Positions 9,314 through 17,472 of a stretch of 64,000 nt of DNA are shown in pieces. How positions within the stretch are numbered: the first letter of the stretch is position 1; the number at the start of each line of letters is the position of its first letter. Source of the stretch: Hydrogenophaga sp. (GTDB lineage Bacteria; Pseudomonadota; Gammaproteobacteria; Burkholderiales; Burkholderiaceae_C); NCBI RefSeq assembly GCF_019635465.1, contig NZ_JAHBZK010000008.1:146932-210931 (forward strand), given 5' to 3'. The position numbers were made by a program, and so were the translations under genes. The notes below the pieces were generated by a model, which saw nothing but the letters and a program-made list of their open reading frames with translations, made no database searches and was not told where the DNA came from.

Positions 9314-10054
9314 TCAACCCATCAGGGCTTCGCGCACCGCCGCCAGCTGACGGCGCGAGACGGCCAGGCGTTCTTCGCAGCCGTCCAGGCGCACCGTCCA
9401 GCCTTCGCCTTCCACGGGGTCGCTGTGCTTTTCGACCGCGCGCACAGCCCGGCGCGACACCAGCGCGTTGCGGTGCACACGCACGAACAGGTGGGAATAG
9501 CGCGATTCCAGGTCGCTGAGCGCGCCGTCGTAGATGTGCTCTTTCTCGGCCGTGCGCACGGTGATGTACTTGAGTTCGGCCTTGAGGTAGATGATGTCCG
9601 ACAGGGCCACGCGCTCGCTGCGACCGCGCTCCTGGATGATGAGCGCCTCGGGCGGGCCGGCGTCGGGGTTGCCTTCCTTGCCAGCGCGCGTCTTGACCAC
9701 TTTCTGCAGGGCTTGCTGCAGCCGCTCGCGGCGCACCGGCTTGGTGAGGTAATCGATGGCCTCAACCTCGAAAGCGCTCACGGCGTGTTCCGGGTAGGCC
9801 GTGACAAACACAATCGAGGGCGGCGCGGGCATCTGGCGCAAGGTGTTGGCCAGGGTGATGCCATCGACTCCGGGCATGTGCACGTCCAGCAACACCAGTT
9901 CGCAGTGCGAGCGCTGGATCATGTCCATCGCCTGCACCGCGTTGCTGGCCTCGCCCACCACATCGGTGCGGGGCTCGGTGCATTCGGCCAGCAGGGTGCG
10001 CATGCGCGACCGCGCCAGGGTTTCATCGTCGACGATCAGAACCTTCAATGCCAT
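9314..10054 (-). CDS. LytTR-family response regulator (AlgR-like)
   Basis: A 246-residue response regulator: receiver domain (1-120) with the acidic pair D9-D10, phosphoacceptor D57 in LVLLDVHMP and the conserved lysine in DYLTKPV, then a LytTR DNA-binding domain (about 140-240) with IIYLKAELKYITV and FVRVHRNALV. It is the partner of the kinase gene 36 bp upstream. The same gene pair beside argH is known in Pseudomonas as fimS(algZ)-algR, where it controls pilus and alginate genes, so this is likely an AlgR orthologue, although its targets here are unknown. Confidence 0.92.
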   Translation of the reverse strand: MALKVLIVDDETLARSRMRTLLAECTEPRTDVVGEASNAVQAMDMIQRSHCELVLLDVHMPGVDGITLANTLRQMPAPPSIVFVTAYPEHAVSAFEVEAIDYLTKPVRRERLQQALQKVVKTRAGKEGNPDAGPPEALIIQERGRSERVALSDIIYLKAELKYITVRTAEKEHIYDGALSDLESRYSHLFVRVHRNALVSRRAVRAVEKHSDPVEGEGWTVRLDGCEERLAVSRRQLAAVREALMG

Positions 10055-10090
10055 GTCTCGCTCCGTGCTCAGGCGTGTGCCATGTCGCGC

Positions 10091-11152
10091 TTATACCGGG
10101 ATTTCGAGCCGAACCTGAAACACGCCGTTGACCAGCGCGCTCTGGAAGCGACCCTGCACATCATGCAGCAAGGACAGCCGCTGCCTCACATTGTCGAGTG
10201 CCAGGCCGTTGCCTTTGCGCCCGGAGCCCGCTGGCACAGTGTTGGTCACCTTGATCACCACCACCCCGCCGCGCCGCTGCGTGCTGATACGCACCGTGGC
10301 GCCCGTGGGGCTGGGCTCCACCCCATGCTTGATGGCGTTTTCCACCAGCGGCTGCAGGATCAGGGGCGGCAAGCGGGCCCGGGAGGCCGACTCGTCGATG
10401 GCCCACTCGATCTGCAGCCGGTCGCCAAAGCGCACATGCTCGATGGCCAGGTAGTGCTCGGCCAGCTCCAGTTCCTGCCACAGCGGCACGGCCTCCTTGG
10501 GGTCGGCCAGGGCGTGGCGAAACAGTTCGCTCAGGTCCTCGAGCAGGCTTTCGGCCTTGGCCGGCTCCTCGCGCACCAGCGCAATGGCGCTGTTGAGGGT
10601 GTTGAACAGGAAGTGGGGGCGGATGCGGGCCTGCAACTCGGCCAGACGCGCCGTGGTGCTGGCCGGCATGCGCGCCTTGGCCCGCCACACCAGCCCGGCC
10701 ACCAGCACCGCCGCAACCAGGGCACCCGCCGCCGCACTCGCCACCCACAGCGGCTGCTGCACGATGTCCAGCCAGGCCATCATGCCGAAGCCATACACAC
10801 CCGCCAGTGCCCCCAGGGACACGCCGACACCCCACTGGGCGGGCGCCTCCAGCCGGCCCATGAAACGTTTGAGCGCACACACGGCCAGCAACCAGGTCAG
10901 CACCGCCGGCAAGGCTGCGCCCGTCAGCACCGCCATTGAAATGGCCCAGGAGACAAAGCCGTCCGCGATGAACAGGGCGCCCACGGCGACCACCGCTTCG
11001 ACAAACAGCACGGCGCGCAGCACCACGCCCACCTGGCAGGTATCGAAGACCTGCACGCGCGCCCGCACGTACTCGGGCATCTCGGTCAGGGGCCGCGCAC
11101 CTGCCGCGTGGGGCAGTTCCTGGAAGGTCGATAAAATCCGCGAATCTTTCAT
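10091..11152 (-). CDS. LytS/AlgZ-type sensor histidine kinase
   Basis: A 353-residue membrane histidine kinase. The N-terminal half has four predicted helices (about 43-64, 68-92, 110-128, 135-157); the cytoplasmic half carries the His_kinase motif IRPHFLFNTLNS with H180 as the likely phosphorylated residue, and a HATPase domain with the N-box PLVENAIKHG and GNGLALDNVRQRL. There is no periplasmic sensor domain of any size. ATG 11152 is chosen because translation from the earlier start at 11230 adds a charged, non-homologous segment. It is divergent from argH across 96 bp and forms a two-component system with the LytTR regulator. Confidence 0.9.
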   Translation of the reverse strand: MKDSRILSTFQELPHAAGARPLTEMPEYVRARVQVFDTCQVGVVLRAVLFVEAVVAVGALFIADGFVSWAISMAVLTGAALPAVLTWLLAVCALKRFMGRLEAPAQWGVGVSLGALAGVYGFGMMAWLDIVQQPLWVASAAAGALVAAVLVAGLVWRAKARMPASTTARLAELQARIRPHFLFNTLNSAIALVREEPAKAESLLEDLSELFRHALADPKEAVPLWQELELAEHYLAIEHVRFGDRLQIEWAIDESASRARLPPLILQPLVENAIKHGVEPSPTGATVRISTQRRGGVVVIKVTNTVPAGSGRKGNGLALDNVRQRLSLLHDVQGRFQSALVNGVFQVRLEIPV

Positions 11153-11248
11153 GGGAAGCGATGCCGTTTTCCGTTCGGTCGGCCACCCAGGCCCGCGCAT
11201 GGTTGCCCAGGCGCTTGATAACCCCCTCATCCAGCCGCTGACAACACC

Positions 11249-12691
11249 ATGTCATCCAACCAACTCGACAAGAAATCCGAAGCCTGGTCCGCCCTATTCT
11301 CGGAGCCGATGAGCGAGTTGGTCAAGCGATACACCGCCAGCGTCTTCTTCGACAAACGCCTGTGGCAAGCCGACATTCAGGGCAGTCTCGCACACGCCGA
11401 GATGCTGGCGGCGCAGAACATCATCGGCCAATCGGACTACGCCGACATCCAGCGCGGCATGGCGCAGATCACCCAGGAGATCGCCTCCGGCGCGTTTGAC
11501 TGGAAGCTCGACCTCGAGGACGTTCACCTCAACATCGAAGCGCGCCTGACCCAGCTGGTCGGCGACGCCGGCAAACGACTGCACACCGGGCGCAGCCGCA
11601 ACGACCAGGTGGCCACCGATGTGCGCCTGTGGCTGCGCAGCGAGATCGACCTCATCACCGACTTGCTGGTCGATCTGCAGCGCGCGCTGGTGGACGTGGC
11701 AGAAGGCAATGTCGATGTCATCCTGCCGGGCTTCACCCACCTGCAGGTGGCGCAACCCGTGAGCTTCGGGCACCACCTGCTGGCCTATGTCGAGATGTTC
11801 GCGCGCGATGCCGAGCGCATGGCCGATGTGCGCCGACGCACCAACCGTTTGCCGCTGGGCAGTGCGGCGCTGGCCGGCACCACCTACCCACTCGACCGCG
11901 AACGCGTGGCGCGCACGCTGGGCATGGAGGGCGTGAGCCAGAACAGCCTCGACGGCGTGAGCGACCGCGACTTCGCCATCGAATTCACAGCGGCGGCATC
12001 GCTGTGCATGGTGCACATCAGCCGTTTCAGCGAAGAGCTGATCCTGTGGATGAGCCAGAACTTCGGCTTCGTGAAGATCGCCGACCGCTTCACCACCGGC
12101 TCGTCGATCATGCCCCAGAAGAAGAACCCGGACGTGCCCGAACTCGCACGCGGCAAGACCGGTCGGGTGGTGGGCCACCTCATGGGCCTGATCACCCTCA
12201 TGAAGGGTCAGCCCCTGGCCTACAACAAGGACAACCAGGAAGACAAGGAACCCCTGTTCGACACCGTAGACACCCTCAAGGACACCTTGCGCATCTTTGC
12301 CGAGATGGTGGGTGGCCAGGCCGATCCGGCCACTGGCGTCAAGTCGGGCGGCATTACCGTCAATGCCGCGGCCATGGAAGCCGCCGCCAACAAGGGCTAC
12401 GCCACCGCCACCGACCTGGCCGACTACCTGGTGAAAAAGGGCTTGCCCTTCCGCGATGCGCACGAAACCGTGGCCCACGCCGTCAAGGCCGCCACCAGCC
12501 ACAACTGCGACCTGTCCGAACTGCCGTTGACCGTGCTGCAAGGCTTTCACGCCAGCATCGACAAGGACGTCTACGACGTGCTCAGCCTGCGCGGCTCGCT
12601 GTCGGCGCGCAACACCCTGGGCGGCACCGCGCCGGCGCAGGTGCGCGCGCAGATCGAGCGGCATCGTCAGCGGCTGGCCACTGCGGGTTGA
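11249..12691 (+). CDS. argH: Argininosuccinate lyase
   Basis: A 480-residue enzyme catalysing the last step of arginine synthesis, argininosuccinate to arginine plus fumarate, as a cytoplasmic homotetramer. It shows the fumarase/aspartase superfamily signature [11 protein letters not shown], the catalytic-histidine region [12 protein letters not shown], and [10 protein letters not shown] with the second active-site histidine. Length is normal (about 460-480). It stands alone on the plus strand, divergent from the AlgZ-type kinase gene, an arrangement also found in pseudomonads. Confidence 0.97.
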   Translation: MSSNQLDKKSEAWSALFSEPMSELVKRYTASVFFDKRLWQADIQGSLAHAEMLAAQNIIGQSDYADIQRGMAQITQEIASGAFDWKLDLEDVHLNIEARLTQLVGDAGKRLHTGRSRNDQVATDVRLWLRSEIDLITDLLVDLQRALVDVAEGNVDVILPGFTHLQVAQPVSFGHHLLAYVEMFARDAERMADVRRRTNRLPLGSAALAGTTYPLDRERVARTLGMEGVSQNSLDGVSDRDFAIEFTAAASLCMVHISRFSEELILWMSQNFGFVKIADRFTTGSSIMPQKKNPDVPELARGKTGRVVGHLMGLITLMKGQPLAYNKDNQEDKEPLFDTVDTLKDTLRIFAEMVGGQADPATGVKSGGITVNAAAMEAAANKGYATATDLADYLVKKGLPFRDAHETVAHAVKAATSHNCDLSELPLTVLQGFHASIDKDVYDVLSLRGSLSARNTLGGTAPAQVRAQIERHRQRLATAG

Positions 12692-12708
12692 GGCGCCACG
12701 CCACCCGC

Positions 12709-12722
12709 TTGACCTTCGTCAA
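12709..12722 (+). promoter_or_regulatory. FNR/ANR-type box upstream of hemerythrin gene
   Basis: TTGACCTTCGTCAA is a perfect TTGAC-N4-GTCAA dyad, the pattern bound by FNR/ANR/DNR-class regulators. Its centre lies 42 bases before the hemerythrin start codon. If it activates at the usual -41.5, transcription would begin at or next to the A of the ATG. A weak -10-like TTAGTC is at 12744-12749 and no Shine-Dalgarno sequence precedes the ATG. Confidence 0.65.
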
Positions 12723-12757
12723 GGCCGCACTGCCCGCCCGCCCTTAGTCTGCGGGCC

Positions 12758-13234
12758 ATGGACACCACCCTGGCTTCACCCGCGGACACCTGGCGCACCG
12801 GTGACGTGCGCATGGACGACACCCACGAAGAATTCCTGGCGCTGGTCGACGACCTGCGCCAGGCGTCGCCCGACACGCTGCTGCCTCTATTCGAGCGGCT
12901 CATCGCACACACCGAGGCGCACTTTGCCCAGGAGGAACGCTGGCTGCAGGCCATCGGCTTCTCGGCGCAGAACTGCCATGCCATGCAGCACGCTGCCGTG
13001 CTGGACACCTTGCTCGAGGTTTTCAAGCGCGCAGGGCAAGGCCAGACGGGTCTGGTGGCACAGATGCTCGACGCCCTGGCCGAATGGTTTCCGCAGCACG
13101 CGGCCAGCATGGATGCCGGTCTGGCCCAGCTCATGCGGCAAGCCGGCTTCGACTCGGCCAGCGAGTCGTTCGCTTCGGGCGCGGCCTTCACGCCCGCCAA
13201 CCCTGGTGGGTGCGGCAGCCTGCACTGCAGTTGA
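12758..13234 (+). CDS. Bacteriohemerythrin
   Basis: A 158-residue four-helix hemerythrin, a non-heme di-iron oxygen-binding protein. All expected ligands are present with family spacing: H23, H55 and E59 (HFAQE), H74 and H78 (HAMQH), H114 and D119 (HAASMD). There is no transmembrane or signalling domain, so it is a free single-domain protein. The C-terminal 25 residues are extra and contain two cysteines (C152, C157). An FNR-type box precedes the gene, fitting a role in oxygen storage, sensing or delivery under low oxygen. The start codon has no visible ribosome-binding site and may be translated from a leaderless transcript. Confidence 0.92.
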   Translation: MDTTLASPADTWRTGDVRMDDTHEEFLALVDDLRQASPDTLLPLFERLIAHTEAHFAQEERWLQAIGFSAQNCHAMQHAAVLDTLLEVFKRAGQGQTGLVAQMLDALAEWFPQHAASMDAGLAQLMRQAGFDSASESFASGAAFTPANPGGCGSLHCS

Positions 13235-13290
13235 AACGCAGCCCCGCCGGACCACGGGCGCGGTGCTGACATCGACCCGGCGGGCCGGCC

Positions 13291-13320
13291 TTGCACCTGC
13301 CGAGCGGCTCACTCAAGAAT
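13291..13320 (+). promoter_or_regulatory. Candidate sigma-70 promoter for lldD
   Basis: TTGCAC at 13291-13296 and AAGAAT at 13315-13320 are separated by 18 bases and lie about 95 bases before the lactate dehydrogenase start. A strong Shine-Dalgarno GAGGAG at 13401-13406 then decides the ATG at 13415. Apart from these, the 180-bp gap after the hemerythrin gene shows nothing. Confidence 0.4.
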
Positions 13321-13414
13321 TTTCAATCGGCGCTGTCTCGCTTTCACGTGCCGCCGCGGCCGTGCCTCGCTACCATCGCGGCCAGGCAACAGGCGCACCC
13401 GAGGAGACAAAGCC

Positions 13415-14569
13415 ATGACCGTGATCACCAACATCGAAGACCTGCGCGTGCTGGCGCAAAAGCGCGTGCCGCGCATGTTCTACGACTACGCCGATTCCGG
13501 CTCGTGGACCGAAGGCACCTACCGCGCCAACGAGAGCGACTTCCAGAAGATCAAGCTGCGCCAGCGCGTGGCGGTCAACATGGAGAACCGCAGCACCCGC
13601 ACCACCATGGTGGGCGTGGACACCGCCATGCCGCTGGCCATCGCGCCCACCGGCCTGACCGGCATGCAGCACGCCGACGGCGAGATCCTCGCCGCACGTG
13701 CGGCCCGCAAGTTCGGCATTCCGTTCACGCTGTCGACCATGAGCATCTGCTCGATCGAGGACGTGGCCCAGCACGCCGGCGAAGGCTTCTGGTTCCAGCT
13801 CTACGTGATGAAGGACCGAGCTTTCATCGAGCGCCTCATCGACCGTGCCAAGGCCGCCAACTGCGGCGCGCTGGTGCTCACGCTGGACCTGCAGATCCTC
13901 GGCCAGCGCCACAAGGACCTCAAGAACGGCCTGTCGGCACCGCCCAAGCTCACGCTGGCCAACATGATCAACATCGCCACCAAGCCGCGCTGGGCGCTGG
14001 GCATGCTGGGCACACCGCGGCGCCAGTTCGGCAACATCGTCGGCCACGTGCAGGGCGTGACCGACATGGCCAACCTGGGCGCCTGGACCGCGCAGCAGTT
14101 CGACCCGGCGCTCAACTGGGGCGACGTCGAGTGGATCAAGAACCGCTGGGGCGGCAAGCTCATCCTCAAGGGCATCCAGGACGTGGAAGACGCGCAACTG
14201 GCGGTCAAGTCGGGCGCCGATGCCCTGATCGTGAGCAACCACGGCGGGCGCCAGCTCGACGGCGCGCAAAGCAGCATCGAGGCACTGCCCACCATCGTCG
14301 ACGCGGTGGGCTCGCAGATCGAGGTTCACATGGACGGCGGCGTGCGCAGCGGGCAGGATGTCTTCAAGGCGCGCGCCCTGGGTGCGCGCGGCGCGTACAT
14401 CGGCCGCGCCTTCCTCTACGGCCTGGGCGCCATGGGCGAGGCCGGCGTTTCAAAGGCGCTGGAGATCATCCACAAGGAGCTCGACCTCACCATGGCCTTC
14501 TGCGGCCACACCAACATCGAGACGGTGGACAAGTCGGTGCTGTTGCCCGGCACCTTCCCGACCGCCTGA
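13415..14569 (+). CDS. lldD: FMN-dependent L-lactate dehydrogenase/alpha-hydroxy acid oxidase
   Basis: A 384-residue TIM-barrel flavoprotein of the alpha-hydroxy-acid oxidase family that oxidises L-lactate or a related 2-hydroxy acid, passing electrons to quinone or oxygen. The active-site signature SNHGGRQLDG places the catalytic histidine at H276; the FMN phosphate motif HMDGGVRSGQD and the conserved N-terminal FYDYADSGSWTEGTY are present. Substrate cannot be fixed from sequence: lactate and mandelate enzymes look alike. It is monocistronic with its own likely promoter. Confidence 0.9.
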   Translation: MTVITNIEDLRVLAQKRVPRMFYDYADSGSWTEGTYRANESDFQKIKLRQRVAVNMENRSTRTTMVGVDTAMPLAIAPTGLTGMQHADGEILAARAARKFGIPFTLSTMSICSIEDVAQHAGEGFWFQLYVMKDRAFIERLIDRAKAANCGALVLTLDLQILGQRHKDLKNGLSAPPKLTLANMINIATKPRWALGMLGTPRRQFGNIVGHVQGVTDMANLGAWTAQQFDPALNWGDVEWIKNRWGGKLILKGIQDVEDAQLAVKSGADALIVSNHGGRQLDGAQSSIEALPTIVDAVGSQIEVHMDGGVRSGQDVFKARALGARGAYIGRAFLYGLGAMGEAGVSKALEIIHKELDLTMAFCGHTNIETVDKSVLLPGTFPTA

Positions 14570-14587
14570 GCCAGATTCGGCGCTGCC

Positions 14588-15304
14588 TCAGCGCAGCTCG
14601 TACACGAAGGTGCTGACCACGCGCAAGCGCTTCATGCGCGAGCCGTCGCTGTCGTGGTCCAGCCCATCGGCACCGCTGATGGAAATAACGCCCTGGTTGG
14701 CGATCTTGAGCGGCCCGAGCGTGGCACCGGCTTCGGCGGCGAATTTCTGCGCCTGCTCACGTGCATTGCGCGTGGCCTCGCTGAGCAGCGGGGCCTTCAC
14801 GTCGTTGAAGCCGCGCAACTGAAAGCTCGGCCCGCCACTGTCGCCACTGAGCTGCACACCCGACTGGATCAGCGGGTCAACCGCCAGCGCCGCGCCCTGC
14901 ACCTCGGCCACCCGGGCCGACTTCACCATCACCTGCCCGTTGCCCTGGTAGCGCAGCGCCTGCTGGCCGCTGCCGTACTCGCGCGCAAACAAGTCCTGCA
15001 CGGCCAGTGGCCGGACCTCGATCTCGTCGTCCTTGAAGCCGCGCTTGTGGAGAAAGGCAACGACCGCGTCGCGGTCACTGGCCAGCGCCTTCTGCACATC
15101 GCCAAACGCGTTGCCGCCGCGCCGAAACGACAGCGTCCAGACCGCGAAATCACTCTCCACATCTTTCTCGGCCAGGCCTTTGACCGTGACCGTGCGGTCG
15201 GCCAGCCGGAAGCGCTCCAGGCCCTGGCTCACGGCCAGGCCAGCAACCGCCACGCCAACACCCACCAGGGCGGCGGCCAGCAAACGGGTCAGCGGATGGG
15301 TCAT
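14588..15304 (-). CDS. SIMPL-domain (DUF541) exported protein
   Basis: A 238-residue protein with an N-terminal signal anchor (about residues 7-28) and one SIMPL/DUF541 domain. Family hallmarks seen are DRTVTVKGLAEKDVESD at the start of the domain, the ISISGADG stretch and the C-terminal VVSTFVYEL. Homologues are periplasmic or outer-membrane-associated oligomers, some linked to oxidative stress, with no catalysed reaction known. It is convergent with lldD and divergent from dinB. Confidence 0.85.
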   Translation of the reverse strand: MTHPLTRLLAAALVGVGVAVAGLAVSQGLERFRLADRTVTVKGLAEKDVESDFAVWTLSFRRGGNAFGDVQKALASDRDAVVAFLHKRGFKDDEIEVRPLAVQDLFAREYGSGQQALRYQGNGQVMVKSARVAEVQGAALAVDPLIQSGVQLSGDSGGPSFQLRGFNDVKAPLLSEATRNAREQAQKFAAEAGATLGPLKIANQGVISISGADGLDHDSDGSRMKRLRVVSTFVYELR

Positions 15305-15361
15305 GGGGTTCTCCTCGGGCAGGTGCGATACCGGTCATGGTAAGCGGGCTACGATCGCCGG

Positions 15362-16636
15362 GTGCATCCGACGCGCCGCATCGCCCACCTCGACATGGAC
15401 GCTTTTTTTGCGTCCGTCGAACTGCTGCGCTACCCCCAGCTCAAGGGCTTGCCAATGGTGATCGGCGGTGGCCGGCGGCGCGAGGACGAGATGTTCGAAC
15501 GCCTGCGACAGACCCACCCCGACATCGAATGGGGCCCCGGGACGCTCGACCGCATCCCGCCCGACGCCTTTCCGCGCCTGGCCGACTACGTGGGCCGGGG
15601 TGTTGCCACCACCGCCACCTACGCGGCGCGACAGTTTGGCGTGGGCTCGGCCATGGGGCTGATGAAAGCCGCCAAACTGTGCCCGCACGCCATCCTGCTA
15701 CCGGTGGACTTCGATGAGGTGCGGCGCCTGTCGCGCACCTTCAAGCAGGTCATCACCGAGATCGCGCCGGTGATGGAGGACCGCGGCGTCGACGAGGTCT
15801 ACATCGACTTCACCGACGTGCCCGGTGGCCAGCGCGAAGGTGGTCGCGTGCTGGCGCGGCTCATCCAGAAAAGCATCCACCAGGCCACTGGCCTGACCTG
15901 CTCGATCGGCGTGGCGCCCAACAAGCTGCTGGCCAAGCTCGCCAGCGAGTTCAACAAGCCCAACGGCATCAGCATCGTGCAGCCCGACGACCTGCAGCAG
16001 CTGATCTGGCCGCTGCCCTGCCGCAAGCTCAACGGCATCGGCCCCAAGGCCGACGAGAAGCTCAAGGCGCACGGCATCCAGACCCTGGGTGAGCTGGCTG
16101 CGCGCGAGCGCGACTGGCTGATCGCCACCTTTGGCAAGAGCTATGGCGCCTGGCTGCACGAGGCCGCCTGGGGACGCGACGAGCGCGCCGTGGTGACCGA
16201 GAGCGAGCCGGTGAGCATGAGCCGCGAGACCACCTTCGAGCGCGATCTGCACGCGGTGCACGACCGCGCCGAGCTCGGCGCCATCCTCACCCGCCTATGC
16301 GAGCAGGTGGCCAGCGACCTGCAACGCAAGGGCTACCTGGCGCGCACCATCGGCGTCAAGCTGACCTACGTGGGCTTCACCAAGGTCACGCGCGACCTGA
16401 CGCTGGATGCCCCGACGGCCGACGCCGCCGCGATCCGCCGAGCCGCAGGCCAATGCCTCAAGCGGGTGGACCTGAGCAAGCGCTTCCGGCTGCTGGGTGT
16501 GCGCGCGAGCAAGCTCGTCAAACCCGGGACACCCGAGGCGCAGGAGGCCGCCTACAGTGGCCCCGCCCGCCCCAAGCCACGAGACAAGGCCCACCCCGAT
16601 GAACGCACCGACCTGCTTTTCCCTGAGCTGGACTGA
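15362..16636 (+). CDS. dinB: DNA polymerase IV (Y family) with fingers insertion
   Basis: A 424-residue translesion polymerase. The palm motif LDMDAFFASVE supplies the first metal aspartate (D11) and GVDEVYIDF the catalytic D144-E145, replacing the common SLDEAYLD. CSIGVAPNKLLAKLAS and the helix-hairpin-helix LNGIGPKADEKL are typical, and LLFPELD resembles a C-terminal beta-clamp-binding motif. Between the IGGGRRR turn and VATTATYAAR there are about 38 extra residues (about 40-79) not present in E. coli DinB; many Burkholderiales copies may share this. The start codon is GTG, the only start matching the family's N terminus. Its end overlaps the hydratase start by 38 bp. Confidence 0.93.
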   Translation: MHPTRRIAHLDMDAFFASVELLRYPQLKGLPMVIGGGRRREDEMFERLRQTHPDIEWGPGTLDRIPPDAFPRLADYVGRGVATTATYAARQFGVGSAMGLMKAAKLCPHAILLPVDFDEVRRLSRTFKQVITEIAPVMEDRGVDEVYIDFTDVPGGQREGGRVLARLIQKSIHQATGLTCSIGVAPNKLLAKLASEFNKPNGISIVQPDDLQQLIWPLPCRKLNGIGPKADEKLKAHGIQTLGELAARERDWLIATFGKSYGAWLHEAAWGRDERAVVTESEPVSMSRETTFERDLHAVHDRAELGAILTRLCEQVASDLQRKGYLARTIGVKLTYVGFTKVTRDLTLDAPTADAAAIRRAAGQCLKRVDLSKRFRLLGVRASKLVKPGTPEAQEAAYSGPARPKPRDKAHPDERTDLLFPELD

Positions 16637-17441
16637 CCACGTCGCCCACCTGTCGCTCAACCGGCCCCAGGCGATGAACACCATGGGCCCGACCTTCTGG
16701 CGCGAGCTCGACGCCTTGCTCACGCAGTTGCACCAGGAGGGCCGCGCGCGGGCGCTGGTCATCAGCAGCACCGGCAAGCACTTCAGCGCCGGCATGGACC
16801 TGGAGACCTTCGGTGGCGCCATCACCATGGACGACGCCAGCCCGCAGGGGCGCGCCGCCATCTTCGACCTGCTCACCGACATGCAGGCCACCTTTACCAA
16901 GATCGAGCGCCTGCGCGTACCGGTGATCTTCGCCATCCAGGGTGGCTGCATCGGCGGCGCGGTCGACATGGTCACCGCCGGCTGCATCCGCTACGCCAGC
17001 ACCGACGCCTTCTTCTGCATCCAGGAGATCAACATCGGCATGGTGGCCGACGTCGGCACTCTGCAGCGCCTGCCCAAGCTGGTGCCCCCTGGCGTGGTGA
17101 AGGAGCTGGCCTACACCGGCCGCCGCATGAGCGCGCAGCGTGCCATGGCCGTCGGCCTGGTCAACGAGGTGTTCGACTCGCACGCAGCGACCGTTGACGC
17201 GGCGCTTCAGTGCGCGCGCGAGATCGCATCGAAGCCGCCGGTGGCCATCTGGGGCAGCAAGCAGGCCATCGACTACGCCCGCGAGCACAGCACCGAAGAC
17301 AGCCTGCGCCAGATGGGCTGGCTGCAGGGCGCGGTCTGGAGCAACGCCACCGTGCGCGAGGCCATCACCGCCATGAAGGAACGGCGCCAGGGGCAGTTCG
17401 ACCCGCTGGCGCCATTGGTATCGTTTCGCGACGCCGGCTGA
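16599..17441 (+). CDS. Enoyl-CoA hydratase/isomerase family protein
   Basis: A 280-residue crotonase-fold enzyme. The first oxyanion-hole segment is GKHFSAGMDLETF and the second is IQGGCIGGAVDM; EINIGMVADVGTLQRLPKL carries acidic residues at positions used by dienoyl-CoA isomerases (Asp in VADVGT), so delta3,5-delta2,4-dienoyl-CoA isomerase activity is a possibility alongside hydration. The ATG at 16599 begins the conserved domain and lies within the last 38 bases of dinB in another frame, so dinB readthrough transcription probably expresses it. Confidence 0.88.
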   Translation: MNAPTCFSLSWTDHVAHLSLNRPQAMNTMGPTFWRELDALLTQLHQEGRARALVISSTGKHFSAGMDLETFGGAITMDDASPQGRAAIFDLLTDMQATFTKIERLRVPVIFAIQGGCIGGAVDMVTAGCIRYASTDAFFCIQEINIGMVADVGTLQRLPKLVPPGVVKELAYTGRRMSAQRAMAVGLVNEVFDSHAATVDAALQCAREIASKPPVAIWGSKQAIDYAREHSTEDSLRQMGWLQGAVWSNATVREAITAMKERRQGQFDPLAPLVSFRDAG

Positions 17442-17472
17442 GGCCCTGCGCGACGGGCGCCTGGCGGGCGCC

